A DNA stretch of 6,406 nucleotides from Candidatus Portnoybacteria bacterium CG02_land_8_20_14_3_00_45_8 (GCA_002780785.1 PEUE01000007.1:1049-7454), one strand, 5' to 3'. Shown: positions 1 through 5,984, counted from the stretch's first letter. A program made the numbers and translations. The notes: generated by a model from the sequence alone, not told the origin.

Positions 1-762
1 ACCACGCTGGAAAACCTCATTAACCAAAATTGCCCCTTGCCCGCCGGCGTCACCCGCTCATCCGTCACCACTAAAACTCAGACCACTTGCAATATTGATT
101 TCACCAACCTCCCCTGCGAATCAACCGTTACCGAGACGGCCGATTTATCCGCGCCCGGACTGGACACGGCTGTTTATCAAAAAATAACTACCACCCGCTA
201 CACCGCCGGCGCCCTTGACAACTTCACCGGCCTTCCCGGCGTTTCCTCCGTCACCACATCTTCCTCAAAAGTGGACTATAATTTCTCTTCTATTGATTCC
301 CGAATCAGCGAGGCCAATCAAAAAATTGCCGAATTGCAGGCCCGGAGCGCCAAGTCCTCCGCCGCCTTCACCGCTTTGGCGGACTATAACCAAATAGTGA
401 AGGCCTATTCTGACACCTATGGCGCCGAGCAGCGCGCTTCCAACGACGAAACCAAAGCCAAGACCCAAGCCGCTGAAACCGCCATGAAAACAAAAAGGGC
501 TCAAGTTATCCCGATGATCCAGGCCGCCATCAATTCCAATGAAACAGATATGACTAAACTCTTCCAGCAAGCCCAAGACCTGACCAACAACACGGTTCAA
601 GAGGTCAGCGACCTGCAAACAGACAGGGGAGTATCGGCCGACTGCTCAATCATCAATGAAATCTCCGGCACTTCTCTTTATAAGACCATCTGCGACATTC
701 AAAAAACCAAAACCGCCTGGGACAGCGCTCTGAAAACCTGCCAAACTCAATTCTCGTTTTAG
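1..762 (+). CDS. C-terminal part of a secreted-type, Cys-containing helical protein (5' end outside window)
   Basis: The frame is open from base 1, so this is the last 253 residues of a longer protein; the in-frame TTG at 37 is probably an internal Leu, not the start. I do not recognise a named family. Residues 1-95 are rich in Ser and Thr with no long hydrophobic stretch. From about residue 100 to 210 the sequence is Ala/Gln/Lys/Glu-rich and reads as long amphipathic helices, possibly a coiled coil. Six cysteines are visible (about 11, 30, 39, 215, 231, 247); the last three are exactly 16 residues apart. Paired cysteines and a Thr/Ser-rich region suggest a protein outside the cytoplasmic membrane, but the signal peptide would lie upstream of the window. 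It ends 28 bp before the VirB6-like gene on the same strand, so it is probably co-transcribed and may be a surface or periplasm-facing partner of the secretion machine. That role is inferred from position only. Confidence 0.8.
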   Translation, partial: TTLENLINQNCPLPAGVTRSSVTTKTQTTCNIDFTNLPCESTVTETADLSAPGLDTAVYQKITTTRYTAGALDNFTGLPGVSSVTTSSSKVDYNFSSIDSRISEANQKIAELQARSAKSSAAFTALADYNQIVKAYSDTYGAEQRASNDETKAKTQAAETAMKTKRAQVIPMIQAAINSNETDMTKLFQQAQDLTNNTVQEVSDLQTDRGVSADCSIINEISGTSLYKTICDIQKTKTAWDSALKTCQTQFSF

Positions 763-790
763 GGTCTCCAATTTTTAAACCTCGGTCTTT

Positions 791-3307
791 ATGCCTAATC
801 GGTTAAACAAAAAATTTGTTTTCGCCGCCGTTATTATCCTGACGCTGATTGGGGTAATTTTTGCTCGGCCGATTTACCCCCAGGCATCGCCGCGGGTCAT
901 TCAAGGCATTGGAGTAAACATGGCCCAAGCTATTGAAGAAGGCCAAGAGATTAAGACCGACATCAAAAACCAACAGACAGACCCCTCAAAACTACCGGAT
1001 CTCAGCAAGGACGCGCAAAATAAGGCCCTCGGACAACAAGCTGATGCGCGCAAAGCGGCCAACGAGCCCTCGGACAAAGATTTATATCTACCCGTTCTTT
1101 TTCATATTATCGGCGGCATTCTATACGTTGTTTCTTTTGTGTTTAGCCAGTTAGTGGTGCTGGCGGCCAAACTGGCCAACGCGGTTTTAGGTATTAATCA
1201 TTTTACCGACGTGGATGTGGTAATAATGGGCTGGGAAATTACTCGAGGACTTTGCAATATGATTTTCGCTTTGGTTTTGCTGATTTTGGCCTTTGACACG
1301 GTCCTGCAAACCGAATATATGGGCGCCCGCCGAACCCTGGTTCGGCTGGTAGTCATCGCTCTACTCATCAATTTCAGCTTAATGTTAAGCGGCATTATTA
1401 TTGATTTTTCCCAGGTGCTCACCGAGTATTTTATCAAAGCCGCCGTCGGCAGCAACGGCGATGTCGGACTTAAATTAGCCGGCGCGCTCAACCTTAGCAA
1501 GGTTTGGCAACCTCCTGGGGATACCTCCACCCTCGAAGCGGTAAAAAGATTTCTTCTCGGTCCACCTTTGAGCGCGATTGTCTCTCTGCTGATGGCCTGC
1601 ATTGTCTTGGCGATAGCGGCTTTCACTTTTTTCGCTTTTTCTTTTTTCCTGCTGGTGCGGGTGGTCTGGTTGTGGCTTCTGCTTATTTTAGCGCCGCTGG
1701 CTTGGGCTTCCTATGTCGCGCCAAATCTTGCGAGCTCCTTTGGCGGCGGCTGGGAAAAATGGTGGAAGGAATTTCTCAAGTGGTCTTTTTTTGCGCCGGC
1801 CTACGCCTTCTTTTTATACCTGGCCCTAACCATTGCTCAAAATGGCCTCGGCTTTAACGTTAATAAGGAAATAGTGGCCAAGGCGGGAGACATTCCTATA
1901 GTCAGCTCCATATTCGCCGGCTTTTTCAGAAGCTTTGATATTATCCTCCAATACATTGTAGTTATTATGATTTTGCTCGCCGGACTGGCGTTCGCTCAAA
2001 AAGCCGGGGCCTACGGCGCCAGCGCCGTGATGAACTCTGTCAAAAATGTAGGCAACAAGGTGGGCGATTGGTCAAAGCGCCAAGCCAAACGGCCCGGCTA
2101 CTATGCCACTGATAAGGCCTCCCAATGGGGCGCGCAACTGGGCGCCAAGACCCTCACCGGAATCTCCAAAACTCCTCTCCTTAGAAGAATTACCCCGGGC
2201 GCAGCAACCGCCGGCCGGCGACTGGAAGCTAAGGCCACGCAATTACAGAGGAAACAAATTGACCGGAAACAGAATAAATCTTTTGGAGACCTGCTTCAAA
2301 ATATGTCCGCCGAGGGAGTGATTGACGAAGCCCTCAATGCTTGGGGAGTTCGCGGGACAATGGCCGCCGAAGTTGCCCAGAAAAAAGGTTTTTTTACCAA
2401 AGAGTTTAACGACGACGCCAAAAACAAAAAAGCCGGCCAGGCCGCTAAAAAAGGTCGCAACGCTTTCAGACGGCTTGGAATGCACGTTGAAGCAGACGCC
2501 CTAGAAGAAACCCGGCTCGATATTGTGAAAGACAAGGACTTAAAAAAGCGAATAAAAGACGGCATCACCAACGGCAATTTCTCTAAAAACAAAGCCAGCT
2601 CTTTCCTGGGAGAAAACAGCCAGAAAATTGTGGAGGCCGCGGGACAGATGGTGGAAAATGATGAAATACCTCGGACCGAAATGGCTATCGCGCATAAGAA
2701 ACTAGCCAAATCGGTTCAAGATACCTTTAATAAAGCGGCCTTGATGACAATTCAAGGAAACACTGACCTGGGAATTGTCGGGGACACCGAATACAAAAAA
2801 ATAGGATTGAGACATATATACGCCGGCGCCACCAGCGACATTAATGGAGCGTTCAGCGGCGATGATAGAGAAAAATGGGAAAAACACGAAAGAGAATACT
2901 CTCAATCTCTGGGACCAAAAGAAATAGGGGCCTTTACCACAAAAACCCCTGCAGGCCAAGCTTCGCTTGAAACAATTGGCAAATATATAACCGAGGGACA
3001 GCTGGCCGGCATCCGCGGCGAAGTAAACGGTCTCGCAAAAACACTGATAATGCAAGGCGCCATAAAGGCTGGCCGGAGAGATGAATTAATCGATAATTCC
3101 CCCATGTGGTCTCAAAGTGTAATCAAAGCCATTGAAAAAGTCGGGAAGCAAATTGAAAACAAGCAGACCACGCCTAAAATCAATGAACGTCCCCTAGCAT
3201 ACGGGCCCTTGCCTAAGGCCTCCAAAGCCAACGCAACGCCTGTAACGCCGCCGCTTGAATCATATGAACTGCCACCAAAGAAGCAGCCACCGCCCACGTC
3301 CGTTTAA
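791..3307 (+). CDS. VirB6/TrbL-like polytopic membrane protein with long cytoplasmic tail
   Basis: An 838-residue protein, probably the inner-membrane channel component of a type IV secretion-like system. ATG at 791 is supported by the basic N-terminus followed at once by a hydrophobic segment (about 9-27) that could be a signal peptide or anchor. After a soluble Gln/Lys/Asp-rich stretch (about 40-97), hydrophobic segments lie near 98-130, 152-172, 182-207, 258-303 (probably two), 332-350 and 370-402. The block at about 290-345 (RVVWLWLLLILAPLAWASYV, then GWEKWWKEFLKW and a further membrane segment) is the typical VirB6/TrbL-like signature of CPR genomes. Residues 404-838 are soluble, Lys/Glu/Ala-rich and predicted helical, ending in a Pro-rich tail; this is more than half the protein and far longer than the tail of classical VirB6. 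The next gene begins 17 bp after the stop. No Shine-Dalgarno sequence is visible. The family call is strong on topology and weaker on function, since no catalytic motif is expected. Confidence 0.8.
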   Translation: MPNRLNKKFVFAAVIILTLIGVIFARPIYPQASPRVIQGIGVNMAQAIEEGQEIKTDIKNQQTDPSKLPDLSKDAQNKALGQQADARKAANEPSDKDLYLPVLFHIIGGILYVVSFVFSQLVVLAAKLANAVLGINHFTDVDVVIMGWEITRGLCNMIFALVLLILAFDTVLQTEYMGARRTLVRLVVIALLINFSLMLSGIIIDFSQVLTEYFIKAAVGSNGDVGLKLAGALNLSKVWQPPGDTSTLEAVKRFLLGPPLSAIVSLLMACIVLAIAAFTFFAFSFFLLVRVVWLWLLLILAPLAWASYVAPNLASSFGGGWEKWWKEFLKWSFFAPAYAFFLYLALTIAQNGLGFNVNKEIVAKAGDIPIVSSIFAGFFRSFDIILQYIVVIMILLAGLAFAQKAGAYGASAVMNSVKNVGNKVGDWSKRQAKRPGYYATDKASQWGAQLGAKTLTGISKTPLLRRITPGAATAGRRLEAKATQLQRKQIDRKQNKSFGDLLQNMSAEGVIDEALNAWGVRGTMAAEVAQKKGFFTKEFNDDAKNKKAGQAAKKGRNAFRRLGMHVEADALEETRLDIVKDKDLKKRIKDGITNGNFSKNKASSFLGENSQKIVEAAGQMVENDEIPRTEMAIAHKKLAKSVQDTFNKAALMTIQGNTDLGIVGDTEYKKIGLRHIYAGATSDINGAFSGDDREKWEKHEREYSQSLGPKEIGAFTTKTPAGQASLETIGKYITEGQLAGIRGEVNGLAKTLIMQGAIKAGRRDELIDNSPMWSQSVIKAIEKVGKQIENKQTTPKINERPLAYGPLPKASKANATPVTPPLESYELPPKKQPPPTSV

Positions 3308-3324
3308 TAAATTCCTAAAACCAG

Positions 3325-4491
3325 ATGGAAGCCAATACCACCAATCCCAATATTACTGACGCGCCAGACCGGCCCGAGCCGCCGGACGACTGGCAAATTA
3401 AATTTTCCCGCCTGCCCGATTATGTTCAGGAGTGGTTTTGTTCTACAGAAGTAGCCCAAAATAACGCTGCTGTCTGTCAAAAATTTGGCCTACCCAAGGA
3501 TAGAAATCCCTTTCTAGCCGACTTGACCGGACAAGTTATATTCAAAGAATTTCTGCTGGAAAAACTCCCAGAAATAATTGCCTCCACTTTAGAAACTAAC
3601 AGCGTCCAGGCCCAAAAAATTGCGGCCGAGGTCGCGCTGAAGCAACTCTTGCCCATTAGAGAATATCTGGTTGGCGTAGAAAAATTAATTCCGCAGTGGG
3701 GCGGCGTCTTGCCAATTGTTTTGCCGCCCAAGCCCCAAGCTAGAGCTTCAACATCAGTTGAGCCCGTAATTAAGCCATTTGCTCAAACAGCCGCCCAGCC
3801 CGCCAGCCAAGCAGGGCGAGGCAGCCAGGGTGAGAGCGTTGCGGGCGGGCCCGCGCCAGCTATTTTTTCAAAGCCCTTCCGCGAAGCGGCTCAAGAAAAC
3901 AAAGAAATCCTAAACCAACTGCTAACCGCCGCGCCCATAAAAATCGCCGACTTTGACCAGCCAGTTCGCCCGACCATAAAAAATTGGCTAGCCGACTATA
4001 TTAAACAAAAAGGCGCTAAGCGGCACGACGAACTGGAACGCGGTGATTATCTGTTCAACAGCGCCAACATTAAGGGCCTGCTGACAGGGGAGCGAATTAA
4101 GCTGGCCGAGATTTTAAAGGCCTATGATGAAAACAGCGCTATGCCAATTTTATCAGACACCGGGCTTATCGCCCTGGAACGCCTGGGGAGTGCGGTTTCT
4201 CCCGCTAGACCCACTTCATCACCAACCACGCCGCCTTCCGCCCGCCTCGCAAGCCCGTCCGCCTCGCAAGCGAAAGCGTTGCGGGCAGGCCAGCCCGCCA
4301 GAGACGACCAGGGCGAGGGCGTTGCGGGCAGGCCCGCGCCAGTTGCTCCGCCGGCTCAACCCAAAGCTGCTACTGCTTCCGACCTCTACCGCGAAAGCGT
4401 TACCAAAAGCGACTTAACCGGAATACAAAAACCCCTGCCCAGACCCGCTCCGCGCCTTGACGGCAATATTGTTGATCTTAGCAACCAATAA
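3325..4491 (+). CDS. Unnamed two-domain helical protein with Pro/Ala linkers
   Basis: A 388-residue protein without signal peptide or membrane segment, probably cytoplasmic. I cannot assign a named family. Residues 28-125 form a helical region beginning LPDYVQEWFCSTEVAQ and continuing with amphipathic helices. A Pro/Ala/Gly linker (about 130-180) follows. Residues 190-288 form a second helical region with the block RPTIKNWLADYIKQKG, then ELERGDYLFNSANIKGLL and LAEILKAYDEN, which I recall only as a conserved unannotated domain of CPR proteins. A second Pro/Ala linker (about 290-350) and a short conserved-looking tail ending VDLSNQ complete it. The first helical region could bind a membrane or ATPase partner, but that is a guess. 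Both linkers carry copies of a GC-rich repeat in the same reading frame, which explains the odd peptides QPASQAGRG and QPARDDQGEG. ATG at 3325, 17 bp after the VirB6-like gene, is the natural start; no Shine-Dalgarno sequence. Position between VirB6-like and PrgI genes suggests a secretion accessory. Confidence 0.8.
   Translation: MEANTTNPNITDAPDRPEPPDDWQIKFSRLPDYVQEWFCSTEVAQNNAAVCQKFGLPKDRNPFLADLTGQVIFKEFLLEKLPEIIASTLETNSVQAQKIAAEVALKQLLPIREYLVGVEKLIPQWGGVLPIVLPPKPQARASTSVEPVIKPFAQTAAQPASQAGRGSQGESVAGGPAPAIFSKPFREAAQENKEILNQLLTAAPIKIADFDQPVRPTIKNWLADYIKQKGAKRHDELERGDYLFNSANIKGLLTGERIKLAEILKAYDENSAMPILSDTGLIALERLGSAVSPARPTSSPTTPPSARLASPSASQAKALRAGQPARDDQGEGVAGRPAPVAPPAQPKAATASDLYRESVTKSDLTGIQKPLPRPAPRLDGNIVDLSNQ
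3796..3859 (+). repeat. GC-rich palindromic repeat, copy 1, inside a coding region
   Basis: The copy has an 11-mer (CAGCCCGCCAG, 3796-3806) and a 41-bp block (3819-3859). The block matches copy 2 (4302-4342) at 35 of 41 positions by hand alignment. Between the two parts copy 1 has 12 bp, exactly four codons, that copy 2 lacks. It contains the perfect palindrome GCGGGCCCGC at 3845-3854. It lies in the first Pro/Ala linker of the 3325 gene (residues about 158-179), where it breaks no domain. Confidence 0.75.
4242..4290 (+). repeat. Tandem 13-mer plus GNRA-type hairpin, inside a coding region
   Basis: The 13-mer CCGCCTCGCAAGC occurs at 4242-4254 and again at 4259-4271, 17 bp apart. From the second copy a hairpin can be drawn: CGCAAGC (4265-4271) pairs with GC (4276-4277) and TTGCG (4279-4283) around a GAAA tetraloop at 4272-4275, with one bulged G. 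GCCT (4261-4264) can extend the pairing to AGGC (4287-4290) across a GGC bulge. The element runs straight into the second GC-rich repeat copy, so the two are probably parts of one repeat family. It is translated within the second Pro/Ala linker of the 3325 gene. Confidence 0.65.
4291..4342 (+). repeat. GC-rich palindromic repeat, copy 2, inside a coding region
   Basis: It has the same 11-mer (4291-4301) joined directly to the 41-bp block (4302-4342). Copies 1 and 2 start 495 bp apart, a multiple of three, and are read in the same frame, giving related peptides (QGESVAGGPAPA and QGEGVAGRPAPV). Inside it GCGGG (4324-4328) can pair with CCCGC (4333-4337). Two similar linkers could also arise by internal gene duplication, but the palindromes and the adjoining hairpin favour a REP- or MITE-like origin. 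Confidence 0.75.
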
Positions 4492-4501
4492 AGTACCGAG
4501 A

Positions 4502-4536
4502 GATAAGTGCCAAGTGATAAGAGATAAGTGATAAGT
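4502..4536 (+). repeat. Left 35-bp inverted repeat flanking the four-helix-bundle gene
   Basis: This arm is built from short units of the type GATAAGTG. The reverse complement of 4926-4960 matches it at 32 of 35 positions by hand alignment. It ends five bases before the ATG at 4541, so it also forms the leader of that gene and leaves no room for a normal Shine-Dalgarno sequence. Confidence 0.85.
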
Positions 4537-4540
4537 AAAA

Positions 4541-4909
4541 ATGGACATAAACTCTTACAAAGATTTGCTTGTTTGGCAAAAAGCCCACCAATTGGTTAAA
4601 AAAGTTTTTAAGATTATAAAATCCGTCAAAAAAGATTTTATTTCCTGGGAACTGATAAAACAACTTGTAAGGTCTGCTACTTCTGTCCCGGCCAATATAG
4701 TTGAAGGTTATTATTCCCATCATGGAAAAAATTTCGCCAGCCATTTAGAAATTTCCAGGGGCTCAACGGGTGAAACTGATTATTGGCTATTTGAACTATA
4801 TGACAACGGCTATCTTTCTAAAAACGAATGCGAAGAAACTTCTGAAAATTGTTATGAATTAATTAAAATGCTTTCCAGCTTTATTAGCAAACTGCGTAAA
4901 AACAACTGA
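4541..4909 (+). CDS. Four-helix-bundle protein (23S rRNA intervening-sequence / S23 family)
   Basis: A 122-residue protein of the family once called S23 or 23S rRNA IVP (Pfam 23S_rRNA_IVP, TIGR02436). Family hallmarks are all present: DLLVWQKAHQLVKKVF near the N-terminus (8-23), a helix ending RSATSVPANIVEGY (44-57), the ISRGSTGETDYWLF helix (71-84), then GYLS and a final helix with IKMLSSFISKLRK. Length is normal and the frame intact. The fold is a four-helix bundle that forms oligomers; the Avd accessory protein of diversity-generating retroelements is a distant relative, but no reverse transcriptase or variable repeat is visible here. The cellular function of the family is not established; nucleic-acid binding is often proposed. 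The gene is enclosed by 35-bp inverted repeats and separates two secretion genes, so it is probably a passenger and not part of the machine. ATG at 4541 gives the standard N-terminus. Stop is TGA. Confidence 0.93.
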   Translation: MDINSYKDLLVWQKAHQLVKKVFKIIKSVKKDFISWELIKQLVRSATSVPANIVEGYYSHHGKNFASHLEISRGSTGETDYWLFELYDNGYLSKNECEETSENCYELIKMLSSFISKLRKNN

Positions 4910-4925
4910 TCACTAATCGCTTGCC

Positions 4926-4960
4926 ACTTATCACTTATTTCTTATCACTAGCCACTTATC
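4926..4960 (-). repeat. Right 35-bp inverted repeat flanking the four-helix-bundle gene
   Basis: This is the inverted partner of 4502-4536 (32/35 matches). Related CACTTATC- and TCACTAATC-type units continue on both sides of the matched arm, from about 4909 to 4970, so the right-hand array is longer than the left. The array ends eight bases before the PrgI ATG at 4979, and the bases between (ttccccccg-like) give no Shine-Dalgarno sequence. Confidence 0.85.
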
Positions 4961-4978
4961 ACTAATCACTTTCCCCCG

Positions 4979-5257
4979 ATGCAATTTAACGTTCCACAAT
5001 TTATTGACGTTGAAGATAAAATCTTCGGCCCGCTAAGTTTCAAGCAGTTTTTTCTGGTGATTGGCGGAATACTGGTGCTTATCTTTTTATGGTACTTTTT
5101 TGAACTTTGGTTTGTTATCACTATCGGCGGACCGATTATCTTGGCTATTGTGGCTTCCGTTTTTATCAAAATCAACGACCGGCCGTTATTTTCCATTTTT
5201 ATTGCCTGGCTCACTTATTTTATAAAACCGCGCGCTTTTATTTGGCGCCGGAAGTAA
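4979..5257 (+). CDS. PrgI-family type IV secretion membrane protein (VirB3-like)
   Basis: A 92-residue protein with the PrgI pattern (Pfam PrgI): an N-terminal FNVPQFIDVEDKIFGPLSFKQF block (residues 3-24), then two hydrophobic segments (about 24-42 and 45-64), then a charged turn (KINDRP) and an amphipathic or third short hydrophobic stretch (70-82) ending in a basic tail. PrgI proteins are the VirB3 counterparts of Gram-positive and CPR systems and sit in the cytoplasmic membrane beside the VirB4 ATPase. The order PrgI, TraC-like, VirB4 seen here is the expected one. Length is normal. ATG at 4979 begins the conserved block directly, so no earlier start is needed. The leader consists of repeat units derived from the inverted-repeat array, so expression may have changed when that unit arrived. 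Confidence 0.9.
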   Translation: MQFNVPQFIDVEDKIFGPLSFKQFFLVIGGILVLIFLWYFFELWFVITIGGPIILAIVASVFIKINDRPLFSIFIAWLTYFIKPRAFIWRRK

Positions 5258-5270
5258 CTAACTAACCACC

Positions 5271-5287
5271 TATCACTAACCACTTAT
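5271..5287 (+). repeat. Third, partial copy of the intergenic repeat, overlapping a start codon
   Basis: TATCACTAACCACTTAT matches TATCACTAGCCACTTAT at 4943-4959 in 16 of 17 positions. It is in the same orientation as the right arm of the inverted-repeat unit and runs into the ATG of the TraC-like gene (5286-5288), supplying its first two bases. Related units (AACTAACCACC) extend left to about 5257. Confidence 0.7.
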
Positions 5288-5915
5288 GGCACTCGCTCCC
5301 GTTCAACAAAAAATAGATATCAAAGACATTCAAGAAGGAGTTATTATCTTAAAAGACGATAATCTCCGAGCGGTTTTAATGACCACTTCAACCAACTTTG
5401 CCCTAAAATCGACCGAAGAACAAGACGCTCTAGTTATGAAGTATCAATCAATGCTTAACTCCCTTGATTTTCCGATACAGATTCTGGTGACTTCGCGGCA
5501 ATTGGATATTTCCAGCTATTTAGACCTGCTGGAACAAAAGAAAAAAGAACAAGACAACGAACTCCTCAAAGTCCAAATCATTGAATACGAGGACTTTGTT
5601 AAGAACCTCATTGAAGCCAGTAATATTATGAGCCAGACCTTTTTCGTGGTCGTGCCGCTGTCTAGAGTGGAAAAAAAAGAAGGGGGGATTGTGGCCAAAC
5701 TGGGACTTTTCAAAAAAGGAGTGAAAGACCAGACCGATAAAAACTTTGACGAACTTAAAACCCAGCTCTGGCAAAGAGTGGAATATGTGGCCTCGGGCCC
5801 CAACGGCATTGGCATTAAAGCCGCGCCTCTCAACACCCAGGAGATAACCGAGCTTTTTTATCACCTCTACAATATGGGCCTTAAAGAAAAACCAACCTTT
5901 ACCCCTAAAGAGTAG
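5286..5915 (+). CDS. TraC/VirB4 N-terminal-like domain protein, stand-alone
   Basis: A 209-residue soluble protein resembling the N-terminal, non-ATPase region of TraC/VirB4 proteins. Visible marks are a beta-rich start (IQEGVIILKDDNLRAVLMTTSTNFALKS, split here as 15-30 and 31-42), then EEQDALVMKYQSMLNSLDFPIQILVTSR (about 44-71), a long charged helix (75-110), FFVVVPLSRV (119-128), and a final block NGIGIKAAPL followed by TQEITELFYHLYNMG (about 173-198), which is typical of the region just before the ATPase domain. There is no Walker A motif, so it does not hydrolyse ATP alone. In CPR clusters such a protein is encoded between PrgI and the VirB4 ATPase and probably acts with them at the cytoplasmic membrane. 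It starts 28 bp after PrgI. ATG at 5286 is embedded in a repeat and has no Shine-Dalgarno sequence. An A8 run and a G6 run occur at 5671-5687. Confidence 0.8.
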   Translation: MALAPVQQKIDIKDIQEGVIILKDDNLRAVLMTTSTNFALKSTEEQDALVMKYQSMLNSLDFPIQILVTSRQLDISSYLDLLEQKKKEQDNELLKVQIIEYEDFVKNLIEASNIMSQTFFVVVPLSRVEKKEGGIVAKLGLFKKGVKDQTDKNFDELKTQLWQRVEYVASGPNGIGIKAAPLNTQEITELFYHLYNMGLKEKPTFTPKE

Positions 5916-5920
5916 GAAGC

Positions 5921-5942
5921 ATACAAATTATGATACAAATTA
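5921..5942 (+). repeat. Short tandem repeat ATACAAATTA
   Basis: The 10-mer ATACAAATTA occurs at 5921-5930 and 5933-5942, a 12-bp period in the gap before the VirB4-type gene. AT-rich hexamers resembling -10 boxes (TATGAT at 5929, CATAAT at 5944) lie inside or just after it, but no matching -35 box is seen at the right distance, so I do not call a promoter. Confidence 0.6.
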
Positions 5943-5951
5943 GCATAATGC

Positions 5952-5984
5952 CCAATCTATTGAGGTTCAACCTCAATAGATTGG
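5952..5984. repeat. Perfect 33-nt palindrome (strong hairpin, no T-tract)
   Basis: CCAATCTATTGAGGTT at 5952-5967 is followed by one C and then its exact reverse complement at 5969-5984. As RNA this gives a 14-bp stem closing a five-base loop. The downstream bases are CGCGTTAAG, with no T-run, so it is not a standard intrinsic terminator. It sits in the 96-bp gap between the TraC-like gene and the VirB4-type gene, the widest gap in the cluster apart from the inverted-repeat unit. It could attenuate transcription, stabilise or process the mRNA between the two cistrons, or be a REP-type repeat. Confidence 0.9.

Larger units (their letters stand above)
4502..4960 (+). mobile_element. Putative IVS-like inverted-repeat unit carrying a four-helix-bundle gene
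   Basis: The unit is 459 bp: 35-bp arms in inverted orientation around one 122-codon gene. Intervening sequences in some bacterial 23S rRNA genes (for example Leptospira and Coxiella) are also a few hundred bp, have ends that pair with each other, and can encode a protein of this same family. Here the unit sits between two secretion genes and not in rRNA. Subtracting it leaves 28 bp between the 3325 gene and the PrgI gene, like the other gaps in the cluster. Its gene is about 34% GC by hand count, clearly lower than the 3325 gene upstream, although the PrgI gene is also AT-rich (about 38%). No transposase and no target-site duplication are seen, so mobility is inferred. Confidence 0.45.

Noticed and set aside
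37..39. TTG as the true start of the first gene
   Set aside because: The frame continues open to base 1, there is no signal peptide or ribosome site at this point, and the residues upstream read like the rest of the protein.
265..618. Antisense open frame of about 117 codons within the first gene
   Set aside because: It is opposite a frame with better coding character and contains no recognisable domain; typical shadow of a GC-rich, Ala-rich gene.
2296..3055. Several minus-strand open frames opposite the VirB6-like tail
   Set aside because: They overlap each other and the real gene, lack homologous features and have no leader; shadows.
4478..4744. Minus-strand open frame opposite the start of the four-helix-bundle gene
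   Set aside because: The + strand protein matches a known family over its whole length; the antisense frame has no family resemblance.
4541..4909. Diversity-generating retroelement Avd protein
   Set aside because: Avd is a distant relative of this fold, but no reverse transcriptase, template repeat or variable repeat is present, and the sequence fits the S23/IVP group better.
4499..4972. CRISPR-like array from the repeated GATAAGTG/CACTTATC units
   Set aside because: Units are short, variable, without regular spacers, and the two arrays are inverted around a gene.
5929..5949. Promoter with -10 box TATGAT or CATAAT before the VirB4-type gene
   Set aside because: No -35-like hexamer at 16-18 bp upstream, and the region is AT-rich, so such hexamers are expected by chance.
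5952..5984. Intrinsic transcription terminator
   Set aside because: The stem is strong but is followed by CGCGTTAAG and not a T-run, and the next gene belongs to the same functional cluster.
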